Assembly: GCA_031549885.1 (NCBI GenBank)
Contig: JAVBPD010000154.1
Span: 1 to 23,232 of the forward strand
DNA from: WQUF01 sp031549885
GTDB taxonomy: Bacteria; Bacillota; Clostridia; Clostridiales; Clostridiaceae
DNA: 23,232 bases
Direction of reading: 5' to 3'
Notes under the pieces: model-generated
Databases searched by the model: none
What the model saw: only the letters and a program-made list of their open reading frames with translations
Told to the model about the DNA's origin: nothing
Made by a program: the position numbers and the translations under genes
Shown here: piece by piece, positions 23,010 to 23,232 of the stretch
How positions within the stretch are numbered: position 1 is the first letter of the stretch
Layout: every line of letters begins with the position of its first letter

Positions 23010-23080
23010 GAAAATTCCTTCTTCAACGTATCTGTCCTCGAATTAATATCCTAAGATATTTTTTTCTAATAACATTTGGT

Positions 23081-23232
23081 TTGATACTCTAAAGGCGTAA
23101 ATTCCCCTAAAGCCTAGGGTACATGTATACAATCGCTTTATTTTGCTATTTTGTATACTTTTGCATTTGCAAGGTTTATACTGGCATTTAAATCTCTATC
23201 TATTTCATGACCGCATTCAGGGCACCTATAGA
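23081..23232 (-). mobile_element. Right end of an IS200/IS605-type element (partial)
   Basis: The element carries the 3' end of tnpB and a subterminal hairpin (23105-23119, CCCTA-N5-TAGGG). It ends at a TCAA on the minus strand (TTGA at 23081-23084), the same tetranucleotide at which IS608 cuts its right end. No terminal inverted repeats or target duplication are expected in this family. The rest of the element lies to the right of the window. Confidence 0.65.
23138..23232 (-). CDS. tnpB: TnpB (IS200/IS605 OrfB) C-terminus, partial
   Basis: The last 30 codons run from the window edge to a TAA at 23138-23140. They begin YRCPECGHEIDRDLNAS, followed by INLANAKVYKIAK. This is the end of the TnpB zinc ribbon (the second CxxC pair, CPEC) followed by the RuvC-III motif D-R-D-x-N-A-S with its catalytic Asp. 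TnpB is an RNA-guided DNA nuclease, the ancestor group of Cas12, that helps retain the element after excision. The visible part looks intact. Whether the rest is functional, or a tnpA is present, cannot be seen. Confidence 0.85.
   Translation of the reverse strand, partial: YRCPECGHEIDRDLNASINLANAKVYKIAK

Larger units (their letters stand above)
23065..23232 (-). ncRNA. Candidate omega RNA (reRNA) 3' part of a TnpB element
   Basis: In IS200/IS605 elements the guide RNA of TnpB overlaps the 3' end of tnpB, runs through the right end, and takes its guide from the flanking DNA. Here the minus-strand sequence after the tnpB stop includes a CCCTA/TAGGG hairpin (23105-23119) and further GGC/GCC-type pairing possibilities. 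It reaches a likely element end at 23081 and would take a guide of about 16 nt from 23080 down. The 5' end lies beyond the window. This is known biology of the family, not proven here. Confidence 0.45.

Noticed and set aside
23045..23065. AATATC-CTAA-GATATT hairpin followed by a T-run on the plus strand
   Set aside because: The stem is only 6 AT-rich pairs and no plus-strand transcript is expected here. It is probably chance.

Overview
The window looks like a chromosomal segment of a low-GC Firmicute, most likely a Clostridium-like anaerobe. The DNA is very AT-rich, arginine is mostly AGA/AGG, and most genes have strong AGGAGG-type ribosome binding sites. The gene families also fit: a small archaeal-type aspartyl-tRNA synthetase, a SWIM/SNF2 helicase, and an oxidative citrate branch encoded as one operon.

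Layout. 1-326 (-): N-terminal part of a ParB-like protein, cut by the window edge. 327-698: gene-free DNA with two inverted repeats. 699-6247 (+): a tight pair, a 747-residue protein built almost wholly of MORN repeats and a SWIM-SNF2 helicase 2 bp later. 6313-10632 (+): aconitase, NAD-type isocitrate dehydrogenase and Si-type citrate synthase. This operon would make 2-oxoglutarate for glutamate synthesis. It has a palindrome around its -10 box and ends at a strong hairpin shared with the opposing operon. 10679-14328 (-): TetR repressor, ABC ATPase and two-domain FtsX-type permease, with TetR-like palindromes lying inside the promoter. 14372-17276 (+): two AAA-type ATPases of different subfamilies, each with a C-terminal PD-(D/E)XK-like motif. 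The second is bracketed by a 26-bp near-identical direct repeat and is followed by a relic of the 3' end of a gene like the first. 17407-18717 (+): archaeal-type AspRS, then a strong terminator. 18772-19391 (+): a MarR-family regulator. 19414-22461 (+): a metal/siderophore/heme-type ABC importer (lipoprotein, FecCD permease, ATPase). 22565-22966 (-): a DtxR-family metal regulator convergent with the importer. 23081-23232 (-): the right end of an IS200/IS605-type element with the last 30 codons of tnpB.

How the parts fit. Most genes are ordinary housekeeping, transport and local regulators. The least explained parts are the MORN-SNF2 pair, the repeat-flanked ATPase cassette with its 26-bp palindrome, and the TnpB right end whose predicted guide RNA would run into the promoter side of the dtxR-like gene. 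I found no CRISPR array, tRNA, rRNA or convincing riboswitch. Functional names come from motif recognition by eye; no search was run.
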